NCBI GenBank assembly: GCA_000433115.1
Contig: FR892173.1
Coordinates: 1 to 16,417 of the forward strand
From: Ruminococcus sp. CAG:382
GTDB lineage: Bacteria > Bacillota > Clostridia > Oscillospirales > CAG-382
Direction of reading: 5' to 3'
DNA length: 16,417 bases
Below, piece after piece: positions 6,189 to 12,724 of this stretch. The notes below the pieces were generated by a model. That model made no database searches and was not told the DNA's origin. It saw only the letters and a program-made list of their open reading frames with translations. Both the position numbers and the translations under genes were made by a program. Each line of letters opens with the position of its first letter. Position 1 is the stretch's first letter.

Positions 6189-7232
6189 GTCGATCGGCAG
6201 TATCTCCGCACTGTCGAACGCACAGTTCGGACGCACACGGAAACGGGAGCGCTCGGCGTATATGGGACCATCCTGAAGAATGCTCCGATAATCTTCGAAT
6301 ATAAGCGCCGTGCTTCCGGCAGTTTCCGGAATGTTCATATTATATATCGGAAGTGTTGTATTGACCATTATAAGGTCGTCAAAGACATCTCCCGATCCCG
6401 GATAACGGCAGATCGAAAGCGTTCCGTATGGATACAGAGCAGCGGCATAACCGGCGCCTTGGCTGCCCGTCATGCTTGAATAGCCATAGACCCACTCTAT
6501 CGCCTTGCGTGACAAAACGGAATTTTTTTCATTGTCAACACATTTATGATACGGTTCGAAAATATACATTTCCGGATGATAAGCCTGTTTCTCATTGAGA
6601 ACCTTCATGTCGCCGGTGAGCGCACGCGATGTCTTGATGATACTTGATGAAATGCGATCCTCGACAGCACGGTAGCGCGACCGGAGCGCACGCAGAAACA
6701 AAGCCGCATCATCGTAGTTTTTGCTTGTATAAAACTCGCGGTACTTTTCAAGCGCGTTATTGAAGTCACCGGAATCCTTACGTATGGAATTCAGCACATT
6801 GTTTTCGGAAGCAAATGCATTTTCTTTTTCGCTGTATGTGAAAATATCGTAATCCGCCGCCATATCGACATAAACCTCGATATTTTCACTCATGACCGAA
6901 AACCACCGATCGTCGGGCGATGGGAATTCTCCGTCTGACTCCGGATAGAAAAACTCCTCCGGTATCTCGGTTATACTGCCGCTTATCATCCCGAACATGG
7001 AATCAGAGTAGCTGACAAGCGAGTTTTTGTCCATGGACATGAGCTGAGAAGCAGGCACGTTTTCCACGACTATCGGCTCTGCCGATTCATCGATAACAGT
7101 ACTGCTGTCATCAACAAAAGCACTGCTTTCGTCCTTCGGCTTGTCACTGCTTTCATCGTTTTCGGTTCTGTTGCAGGCAAACAGTGCAACGCATATTGAA
7201 ATGATCAAAAAGATGATTATCGTTCTTTTCAT
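6084..7232 (-). CDS. Predicted lipoprotein, C-terminus frameshifted
   Basis: The open frame gives 382 residues. Seen: a lipoprotein signal peptide (MKR, hydrophobic 5-19, lipobox LFAC with C20), a Ser/Asp/Glu-rich linker at about 21-55, then a globular part including helical RKDSGDFNNALEKYREFYTS (about 151-170) and LRALRSRYRAVEDRISSS (about 180-197). It should be anchored outside the membrane. I do not recognise the family, and no catalytic motif is evident. Residues 1-348 look genuine. After D348 the frame changes at a 26-base tandem duplication and the tail becomes RRPCRSTRRTRRSRS, typical of wrong-frame translation. The true end lies in another frame (stop at 6054-6052). AGGAG lies 9 bases before the ATG. 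Its neighbour on the far side is a degraded two-component locus, so this gene may also be decaying. Confidence 0.8.
   Translation of the reverse strand: MKRTIIIFLIISICVALFACNRTENDESSDKPKDESSAFVDDSSTVIDESAEPIVVENVPASQLMSMDKNSLVSYSDSMFGMISGSITEIPEEFFYPESDGEFPSPDDRWFSVMSENIEVYVDMAADYDIFTYSEKENAFASENNVLNSIRKDSGDFNNALEKYREFYTSKNYDDAALFLRALRSRYRAVEDRISSSIIKTSRALTGDMKVLNEKQAYHPEMYIFEPYHKCVDNEKNSVLSRKAIEWVYGYSSMTGSQGAGYAAALYPYGTLSICRYPGSGDVFDDLIMVNTTLPIYNMNIPETAGSTALIFEDYRSILQDGPIYAERSRFRVRPNCAFDSAEILPIDTVRRPCRSTRRTRRSRSYSTTKTATKSNVSPSTT
6163..6211 (-). repeat. 26-base tandem duplication inside the lipoprotein gene
   Basis: The 23-mers at 6163-6185 and 6189-6211 are identical except for two adjacent bases (GG versus TA), with a period of 26. 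Because 26 is not a multiple of three, the extra copy shifts the reading frame. Both copies encode the same peptide core (SAE-I/T-LPID) in their own frames. Confidence 0.9.
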
Positions 7233-7271
7233 GATGTTTTTCTCCTGTTTGAAAATCCCCGAACGGACAAT

Positions 7272-7355
7272 TCACGCAGACGGCTGATATCGGGTCATGC
7301 AGCCGCCTGCAATATCCGGTTTAACGTCGCACCGACGGAATATCCGGTTGTGCAT
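7272..7355 (-). CDS. Possible 27-residue leader ORF upstream of the lipoprotein gene
   Basis: Within the lipoprotein leader an ATG at 7355 follows AAGGAGGAG by about 10 bases, the best ribosome site in the region. The frame encodes MHNRIFRRCDVKPDIAGGCM then TRYQPSA and stops 39 bases before the lipoprotein ATG. It is basic, with two cysteines ten residues apart. It could be a regulatory leader peptide or a small product. It could also be chance: no homologue is recognised, and the direct repeats at 7311 and 7339 lie within it. Confidence 0.35.
   Translation of the reverse strand: MHNRIFRRCDVKPDIAGGCMTRYQPSA
7286..7348. repeat. Direct repeats in the lipoprotein leader
   Basis: AATATCCGGTT occurs exactly at 7311-7321 and 7339-7349, 28 bases apart. 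A degenerate third copy (GATATCGGGT, 8 of 10 matching) lies at 7286-7295. They lie between the promoter at 7419-7447 and the ATG at 7232. They could be regulator-binding sites or an RNA element, or simply reflect the small ORF there. Confidence 0.5.
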
Positions 7356-7418
7356 AACTCGTTCTCCTCCTTCCGTATCGCACAAATCAGCTTTTTGGTT
7401 TATTTTTCCTCCGACACC

Positions 7419-7447
7419 ATTCTACCATATACATCACCCGTCGTCAA
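7419..7447 (-). promoter_or_regulatory. Sigma-A promoter of the lipoprotein gene
   Basis: TTGACG (7447-7442), 17 bases, TAGAAT (7424-7419) on the minus strand. Predicted initiation near 7412 leaves an unusually long leader of about 180 bases before the lipoprotein ATG. Confidence 0.75.
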
Positions 7448-7633
7448 TCGGCATTTTCCACAATAAATCAGTTCACAATTTGTGCATTACGACGATATGT
7501 TCGACGGATAACGTGAATTTTTCTCCACAAAAAAAACTCCGTCATCCCGCCGGAAGCGACGTACCGGCGCACCGAAAATCACTCAGACCACCGCAAAGCC
7601 GATATTATCGCTTGTTTTTGTTGAAAAATATTA
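7448..7633. other. Intergenic spacer without a recognised gene
   Basis: AT-rich, between the divergent lipoprotein and guaA promoters. The only structure seen is a 6-base inverted repeat CGCCGG/CCGGCG (7549-7554 and 7565-7570). A run of A at 7529-7537 lies 11 bases away, giving T on the minus strand, too far for a good terminator. I saw no ORF with a ribosome site, no tRNA and no purine riboswitch core. Confidence 0.5.
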
Positions 7634-7662
7634 TTGCTTTTGAATCAATGATGTGTTATACT
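7634..7662 (+). promoter_or_regulatory. Promoter of guaA
   Basis: TTGCTT (7634-7639), 17 bases, TATACT (7657-7662), the -10 box preceded by TGT. Initiation near 7669 gives a leader of about 47 bases, with no room for a purine riboswitch. Confidence 0.7.
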
Positions 7663-7715
7663 GAATCATAATAATTCACATCAATAAACTATTTGGCAGG
7701 AGACAGATATAACGC

Positions 7716-9245
7716 ATGGAAAAGATCCTCGTGCTTGACTTCGGCGGACAGTATAATCAGCTTATCGCCCGTCGCGTCAGAGAAAACAACGTATATTCGG
7801 AAATCCGCCCATACACCGCGCCGTTTGAGGAGATCAAAGCGGCAGGCTACAAGGGCATAATCCTGACAGGCGGTCCGAAAAGTGTGTACGGCGAAAATGC
7901 CGTGACATACGACAAGGCGCTTTTTGAGCTCGGCATCCCGATCCTCGGCATATGCTACGGCGCACAGCTTATGGCGCACACCCTCGGCGGTGTCGTCGAA
8001 GCGGGCTGCAGCGAATTCGGTAAGGTCGATGTCAGAGTCGATGAAAGCTCGCTTCTGTTCTGCCGCGATGTCGGCGAAACGACATCCTGCTGGATGAGCC
8101 ATTCGGATTATATAAACAAAGTACCGTCCGGCTTCCATGTGACCGCAAGCAGCAGGGACTGCCCCGTCGCCGCAATGGAAAACGCCGAAAAGAAGCTCTA
8201 CGCCGTGCAGTTCCACCCCGAGGTGACTCACACCGTTCAGGGCTTTGCAATGCTTCGCAACTTCATATATAACATATGCGAATGCAAGGGCGAATGGACA
8301 ATGTCGTCCTTCACAACCACCGCAATAGAAAAACTGAGAGACCGCATCGGCAACAAAAAGGTGCTTTGCGCCCTTTCCGGCGGTGTCGATTCCTCTGTCG
8401 CCGCCCTGCTTCTGCATAAGGCAGTCGGCAAAAACCTCACCTGCATCTTCGTTGACCACGGCCTTCTCAGAAAGGACGAAGGCAAGGAAGTCGAACGCCT
8501 TTTCAGAGGTCAGTATGACATCAATCTTGTCGCCGTCGATGCTTCCGAGCGCTTTCTGACAAAACTCGCCGGAGTGACCGATCCCGAACGTAAGAGAAAA
8601 ATAATCGGCGAGGAATTCATCCGCGTGTTCGAAGCCGAGGCAAAAAAGATCGGCAAAGTCGATTACCTCGTTCAGGGCACGATCTACCCTGACGTGATAG
8701 AATCCGGCACCGGCGACGCCGCGCTCATAAAGAGCCATCACAATGTCGGCGGACTGCCCGACTGCGTCGATTTCGAGGAAATAATCGAGCCTCTCCGCGA
8801 CCTCTTCAAGGACGAGGTTCGCAAGGTCGGTCTTGAACTCGGCATGCCCGAGAACATGGTCTATCGCCAGCCTTTCCCCGGCCCCGGACTTGCAGTACGC
8901 ATCATCGGCGAAATAACGCGTGAAAAGATCGCCCTTCTTCAGGAAGCCGACTATATTTTCCGCGACGAGATTGCGAAAGCAGGTCTCACCCGCCGCACCG
9001 ATCAGTATTTTGCCGTACTCACCGATATGCGTTCGGTCGGTGTCATGGGAGATTACCGCACATACGATTACACCGTCGCGCTCAGAGCCGTCAATACCGG
9101 CGACTTCATGACCGCCGACTGGTCAAGAATCCCCTTCGAAGTGCTTGACGCCACCTCCCGCCGTATCGTAAACGACGTCAAGGGTGTCAACCGCATAGTC
9201 TACGACATCACCTCAAAACCCCCGGCAACCATCGAGTGGGAATAA
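7716..9245 (+). CDS. guaA: GMP synthase (glutamine-hydrolysing)
   Basis: A 509-residue enzyme of normal length converting XMP, ATP and glutamine to GMP, the last step of guanine nucleotide synthesis. Seen: a class I glutamine amidotransferase domain (1-190) with nucleophile C80 in GICYGAQ and the H167/E169 pair in QFHPEV; then the ATP pyrophosphatase domain with P-loop ALSGGVDSS (219-227) and VDHGLLRKDEG; then the C-terminal dimerisation domain with RQPFPGPGLAVRIIGE and a DITSKPPATIEWE end, the canonical GuaA terminus. AGGAGA lies 12 bases before the ATG, slightly far. It is monocistronic: its own promoter upstream and a strong hairpin directly after the stop. Confidence 0.98.
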   Translation: MEKILVLDFGGQYNQLIARRVRENNVYSEIRPYTAPFEEIKAAGYKGIILTGGPKSVYGENAVTYDKALFELGIPILGICYGAQLMAHTLGGVVEAGCSEFGKVDVRVDESSLLFCRDVGETTSCWMSHSDYINKVPSGFHVTASSRDCPVAAMENAEKKLYAVQFHPEVTHTVQGFAMLRNFIYNICECKGEWTMSSFTTTAIEKLRDRIGNKKVLCALSGGVDSSVAALLLHKAVGKNLTCIFVDHGLLRKDEGKEVERLFRGQYDINLVAVDASERFLTKLAGVTDPERKRKIIGEEFIRVFEAEAKKIGKVDYLVQGTIYPDVIESGTGDAALIKSHHNVGGLPDCVDFEEIIEPLRDLFKDEVRKVGLELGMPENMVYRQPFPGPGLAVRIIGEITREKIALLQEADYIFRDEIAKAGLTRRTDQYFAVLTDMRSVGVMGDYRTYDYTVALRAVNTGDFMTADWSRIPFEVLDATSRRIVNDVKGVNRIVYDITSKPPATIEWE

Positions 9246-9250
9246 AAATC

Positions 9251-9280
9251 ACCGGAAAGTCCGACATCGGGCTTTCCGGT
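9251..9280. terminator. Bidirectional terminator between guaA and the XRE gene
   Basis: ACCGGAAAG pairs with CTTTCCGGT over 9 bases, with CCGA/TCGG pairing possible inside the 12-base loop. TTTTCTTC follows on the plus strand and GATTTTTA on the minus strand, so it can end both convergent transcripts. Confidence 0.85.
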
Positions 9281-9305
9281 TTTCTTCATCCGCATACGGC
9301 ATTTC

Positions 9306-9692
9306 TCACTTTTCATTGTCGCATGGCATCCCTGCCGCCTTTATTCCGTCAAGCGTTTTCAGCATGGCGATGTATTCCTCCGCCTTTTTCCGTGCGCCGT
9401 CCGAAAGCTCTTCCAGCATTTCGTGCACATCGGGATCACCGTCAGGCACAGTTGTCCCGTCGTACGGTAAAACGGTCGCGTGTCCCATCTGCGCCGAAAG
9501 TCCCATAATATAATCAGCCGAAACGTCGTACAGGCGAATAAGTGCCAGAATACTGTCCGGATCGGGAGCAGATGCTCCGTTCTCATACCTTGAAAGAGAC
9601 TTGTCGGTAATACCCGTCATCTCCATGACCTGCGCCTGTGTCAATCCTTTTCTCTTGCGCGCCCTTTTGAGACGCTCTCCGAATGAAATCAT
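9306..9692 (-). CDS. XRE-family helix-turn-helix repressor
   Basis: A 128-residue cytoplasmic DNA-binding protein. Seen: an N-terminal HTH_3/Cro-C1 domain (about 6-60) with FGERLKRARKRKGLTQAQV, then MTGITDKSLSRYENGAS, and the AL-x-x-LYDVSADYIMG ending typical of these repressors. A linker of about 25 residues leads to a C-terminal helix LSDGARKKAEEYIAMLKTL, also common in phage-like repressors and probably for dimerisation. No protease domain is present. AAGGAAG lies 5 bases before the ATG. It is transcribed away from the AAA/DUF4143 gene, and its own promoter is overlaid by inverted repeats, suggesting autoregulation. Confidence 0.9.
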   Translation of the reverse strand: MISFGERLKRARKRKGLTQAQVMEMTGITDKSLSRYENGASAPDPDSILALIRLYDVSADYIMGLSAQMGHATVLPYDGTTVPDGDPDVHEMLEELSDGARKKAEEYIAMLKTLDGIKAAGMPCDNEK

Positions 9693-9716
9693 AAAAGCTT
9701 CCTTTCAGCCTCAGAA

Positions 9717-9753
9717 CTCATTTAATGAGATTATTATATCGCAAATTCTCATT
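9717..9753. promoter_or_regulatory. Operator-like inverted repeats over the XRE promoter
   Basis: Three copies of one 6-base half-site occur: CTCATT (9717-9722), AATGAG (9724-9729) and CTCATT (9748-9753). The first two form a near-contiguous palindrome. The second and third form a wider AATGAGA/TCTCATT inverted repeat spaced by 16 bases that brackets the -10 box. This is the expected place and form of an autoregulatory XRE site. Confidence 0.6.
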
Positions 9754-9761
9754 TTATACAA
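9733..9761 (-). promoter_or_regulatory. Sigma-A promoter of the XRE gene
   Basis: TTGTAT (9761-9756), 17 bases, TATAAT (9738-9733) on the minus strand. The -10 box lies inside the inverted repeat 9724-9753. Confidence 0.75.
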
Positions 9762-9812
9762 TACGCTTTTCTGATTTTCATAACTGTATTTCCGCCAATC
9801 GTCGGAAAAGCA

Positions 9813-9841
9813 TTGTAAAATTCATAATCAAGGTGTATAAT
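9813..9841 (+). promoter_or_regulatory. Sigma-A promoter of the AAA/DUF4143 ATPase gene
   Basis: TTGTAA (9813-9818), 17 bases, TATAAT (9836-9841). The leader is about 27 bases with only a weak ribosome site (GGGG at about 12 bases before the ATG at 9876). Confidence 0.75.
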
Positions 9842-9875
9842 AAAGTCAGCATAAGCTGAAACGGGGTATTTCGCC

Positions 9876-11150
9876 ATGAAGAATTACAGAAAAAGAATAG
9901 CAGATGACATCCTTAGGCGAAAGCTGGAGGGCAAAGGTGCGGTGTTGATCGAGGGGCCGAAGTGGTGCGGAAAAACCACCACTGCCGAACAGCTTGCTGC
10001 CAGCATTCTGTATATGGACGAACCGGAAAAGAAAGAGCAGAATATCGCCATGTCAGAGCTGAGCCCCAAGCGTCTGCTCAAAGGAGCGACACCGAGGCTG
10101 ATTGACGAGTGGCAGCTTGCCCCGAAGCTTTGGGATGCCATTCGTTTCGAGGTCGATCACCGCGGAGAACTCGGACAATTTATCCTCACCGGTTCTGCCG
10201 TTCCGGTCGATACAACGGAAATAACGCACTCCGGAACCGGTCGCTTCACATGGCTGACAATGCGTCCCATGAGCCTGTATGAATCCGGTGATTCGACAGG
10301 AGATGTCAGCCTGAAATCCATGTTCGACGGCACGGCAGAGCCTGACGGAGCCTCGGAACTCGGCATCGACCGCCTGGCTTTTCTCATATGCCGCGGAGGT
10401 TGGCCTCAATCGGTGGATATGCGCGATGAGATCGCCCTTGATCAGGCGGCAGATTATTGCGACGCTGTCATACGTTCTGACATCAACCGCGCGGATAATG
10501 TGCAAAAAAGCCCCGAAAAAGTCCGCAGGCTCATGCGTTCATACGCGAGAAATCAGGGCTGCCAGGTCCCGAATACCGTCATCGCTCAGGATGTCGCCGC
10601 AAACGATGAAGCCCCGCTCAGTGAGGAAACCGTTGCATCCTATGTAAATGCACTCCGAAAAATCTTTGTTGTCGAGGACATGCCCGCATGGAACCCCAAT
10701 CTGCGTTCCAAAACCGCAATCCGTTCATCAGACACGCGGTATTATATCGATCCTTCCATTGCCGCCGCCGCTTTGGGCATCGGTCCGAGTGATCTGCTGA
10801 ACGACCTGAACACGTTCGGTTTTCTATTTGAAACGATGTGTATAAGAGACCTCCGCGTCTTTGCGGATTCGCTTGACGGCGGAGTTTACCACTATCGTGA
10901 CAAAGACGGTCAGGAATGCGACGCTGTGATACATCTCAGAAACGGCAAATATGGGCTTGTCGAGATCAAGCTCGGCGGTGACAGACTCATTGAGGAAGGC
11001 GCAAAAAGTCTGAAATCAATGGAGGCAAAAATCGATACCGACAAAATGAGTGCGCCGTCATTCCTCATGGTTCTGACCGGAACCGGAGATTTTGCATACC
11101 GCCGACGTGACGGTGTATATGTCATCCCCATAGGATGCCTGAAAAACTGA
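9876..11150 (+). CDS. AAA_14/DUF4143 family ATPase
   Basis: A 424-residue cytoplasmic ATP-binding protein of usual length for this family. Seen: Walker A EGPKWCGKTTTAE (26-38), Walker B-like PRLIDEWQLAP (73-83), the sensor-like FILTGSA (102-108), and GRFTWLTMRPMSLYESG (122-138), all characteristic of AAA_14. The C-terminal DUF4143 part has GFLFE (315-319) and a PD-(D/E)xK nuclease-like core: D349 in ECDAVIH, and E363/K365 in LVEIKLG. The family is very common in anaerobes, often solitary, and its role is not established; a nuclease or DNA-related function is only a suggestion from the fold. It is divergent from an XRE repressor that may control it. Confidence 0.9.
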   Translation: MKNYRKRIADDILRRKLEGKGAVLIEGPKWCGKTTTAEQLAASILYMDEPEKKEQNIAMSELSPKRLLKGATPRLIDEWQLAPKLWDAIRFEVDHRGELGQFILTGSAVPVDTTEITHSGTGRFTWLTMRPMSLYESGDSTGDVSLKSMFDGTAEPDGASELGIDRLAFLICRGGWPQSVDMRDEIALDQAADYCDAVIRSDINRADNVQKSPEKVRRLMRSYARNQGCQVPNTVIAQDVAANDEAPLSEETVASYVNALRKIFVVEDMPAWNPNLRSKTAIRSSDTRYYIDPSIAAAALGIGPSDLLNDLNTFGFLFETMCIRDLRVFADSLDGGVYHYRDKDGQECDAVIHLRNGKYGLVEIKLGGDRLIEEGAKSLKSMEAKIDTDKMSAPSFLMVLTGTGDFAYRRRDGVYVIPIGCLKN

Positions 11151-11163
11151 CCCGAAAAAGCGT

Positions 11164-11192
11164 ATACCGCCCGACGGCTGATCGGGCGGTAT
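11164..11192. terminator. Bidirectional terminator between the ATPase and DUF368 genes
   Basis: ATACCGCCCGA pairs perfectly with TCGGGCGGTAT over 11 bases around a 7-base loop. On the minus strand GCTTTTTCGG follows; on the plus strand CTGTTCTATTTT. It separates convergent transcripts. Confidence 0.88.
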
Positions 11193-11197
11193 CTGTT

Positions 11198-12025
11198 CTA
11201 TTTTGAAATTTTTCTTTCGATTGCCGCGAACGCCCTTGCTGCCGCAAGTCCGACCGCAGCATATGCAAACGCGATAACACCGCTTCTCACCGTCAGAATT
11301 TCGCCGAAAGGAATTACGGCAAGCGTGCTTGCAAGCACGATCCCGATCACTCCGTGCGACAGCGCGGCGTAATGCCGTGAAAACGCTGCCTGCGTGAGCC
11401 TCGGCAGTAGCAGAAAACATAGCGCAATTCCGACAGCGATCGGCAAAATCACCTCCGGTGCAAACGACGAAATGCCGTCAAGCATACTCTCATAAAGTCC
11501 GAAAAACATAATGAGCGTCGAAGAGCTGAGTCCCGGTACGGTGAAGCTCAGTCCCCAAAGCAGTCCGCAGAGCAGATAGGCTTTGAAATCCGGCTCAAGT
11601 TCGACCGAGCCGCCTCTGCCGAGCAGCCACAGCACAGCCGAAAGCAAAACGAAGCTCACCGCCAGCGAAGCATAAGTGCCTTTTCCCCGACCGTGTTTGC
11701 CCGCATTGCTCCAAAGCTCGGGCAGAGTGCCGCAAATCAGACCGACGAACACGAAAATGACCGCAAAGCAGTCAAGCTCCATAAGCCACGCAGCCGCTCC
11801 CGCCAGCCCGACAAATCCGAACACCGCTCCCGAAACGAAGAAAAGCAGGCAAAGCCCGCTTTTTCTCACTTCATTTATCGGATGAGCCATCAGATTCATG
11901 ACCGGCTCATACATCCCGAACGCCGCACACAGTGTGCCGCCGCTGACTCCCGGTAAAATCGCCCCGAAGCCGACGAGCATTCCTTTGAACAAAAGTAAAA
12001 GCAAACTGCCGACGTTTTTTTTCAT
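11198..12025 (-). CDS. popT: DUF368 membrane protein, PopT-like undecaprenyl-phosphate transporter
   Basis: A 275-residue polytopic membrane protein with about eight hydrophobic helices. It shows the DUF368 internal duplication directly: PGVSGGTLCAAFGMYE (25-40) and PGLSSSTLIMFFGLYE (164-179) are paralogous re-entrant segments. Members of this family (PopT) have been shown to return undecaprenyl phosphate, the carrier for cell-wall precursors, across the membrane; the assignment here is by family. The ATG overlaps the ktrA stop (ATGA, 12025-12022) and has only an AGGA touching it, so translation probably depends on coupling with ktrA. It is the last gene of the unit and is followed by a strong terminator. 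Confidence 0.88.
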   Translation of the reverse strand: MKKNVGSLLLLLFKGMLVGFGAILPGVSGGTLCAAFGMYEPVMNLMAHPINEVRKSGLCLLFFVSGAVFGFVGLAGAAAWLMELDCFAVIFVFVGLICGTLPELWSNAGKHGRGKGTYASLAVSFVLLSAVLWLLGRGGSVELEPDFKAYLLCGLLWGLSFTVPGLSSSTLIMFFGLYESMLDGISSFAPEVILPIAVGIALCFLLLPRLTQAAFSRHYAALSHGVIGIVLASTLAVIPFGEILTVRSGVIAFAYAAVGLAAARAFAAIERKISK

Positions 12026-12711
12026 TCCTGTTCTGCCCAGTCGGAAAAGCTGTTCAGACCGTCCTTCGTGCCCGAAAGAAAAAGGATATCGTCCTTTTTG
12101 AAAACATAATCCGGTTTTACGACCTCGATAAGCCTGCCGCCCGACTCTACCGCGATGATGTTTATGCCGTAATTGCCGCGCAGATTCATCGTCAGCACAT
12201 TTTTGCCGACAAGCTTTGCCGGCGCAGCCGTTTTCGAAATATTGAGCCGCTCGCTGAGCTGAATGAAATCGAGGTTCCGTGACGCCTCCAACCTGTGCGC
12301 CAGGCGTATTGCCATATCCCTCTCCGGATAAACGACCTCCGCACCCAGCTTTTCAAGGATTTCACCGTGCTCCGCACTTGCCGCCTTGGCGATTACCTTC
12401 GGAACGCCGAGACCGACAAGGTTCAGCACCGTGAGTATTGACGTGTCCATCTGTTCGCCGATGCACACCACCGCAACATCACAATACTGTATTCCCGTTT
12501 CCGTCAGCGTTTTCTTTTCAAGATTGCGCACGACGTAGGCGTTTTCGGTATATTCTCTTAGCGCGCCGATTTTTTCCTCATCCTTGTCAAGCACGACAAG
12601 ACCGCTGTCCGTATCCGCAAGCTCCATCGCCAGCGCAAAGCCGAACCGTCCCAGACCTATAATGCCGTAAGTCGTCGTCGCTTTTTTGTTTCTTCTCTTC
12701 TTTGAGGTCAT
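12022..12711 (-). CDS. ktrA: Potassium uptake regulatory subunit KtrA/TrkA (RCK protein)
   Basis: A 229-residue peripheral RCK protein that gates the KtrB channel. Seen: RCK_N Rossmann domain with GIIGLGRFG (16-24) and the nucleotide-ribose acidic end of VVLDKDEE, AVVCIGEQMDTSILT, and KVIAKAASAEHGEILEKLGA; then an RCK_C domain of about 80 residues from KLVGKNVLTMNL to the end. In Firmicutes, RCK_C of KtrA is a c-di-AMP site, fitting the c-di-AMP receptor gene upstream. I start at the ATG 12711, 6 bases after AGGAGG. The open frame extends 28 codons further upstream, but that part overlaps ktrB and looks unlike a protein start. It lies 13 bases after ktrB. Confidence 0.92.
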   Translation of the reverse strand: MTSKKRRNKKATTTYGIIGLGRFGFALAMELADTDSGLVVLDKDEEKIGALREYTENAYVVRNLEKKTLTETGIQYCDVAVVCIGEQMDTSILTVLNLVGLGVPKVIAKAASAEHGEILEKLGAEVVYPERDMAIRLAHRLEASRNLDFIQLSERLNISKTAAPAKLVGKNVLTMNLRGNYGINIIAVESGGRLIEVVKPDYVFKKDDILFLSGTKDGLNSFSDWAEQE

Positions 12712-12724
12712 ATCTTTCCTCCTG

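Noticed and set aside
5963..6271. Minus-strand open frame of 102 codons across the lipoprotein 3' end
   Set aside because: It is the third, arginine-rich frame; the other two frames carry the real protein on either side of the duplication.
7663..7715. Purine riboswitch upstream of guaA
   Set aside because: The leader after the predicted promoter is only ~47 bases and lacks the conserved junction bases and paired stems of the purine aptamer.
7689..8741. Long minus-strand open frame (350 codons) opposite guaA
   Set aside because: It overlaps an unmistakable GMP synthase along its whole length and has no recognisable motif or promoter; codon bias of guaA explains the openness.
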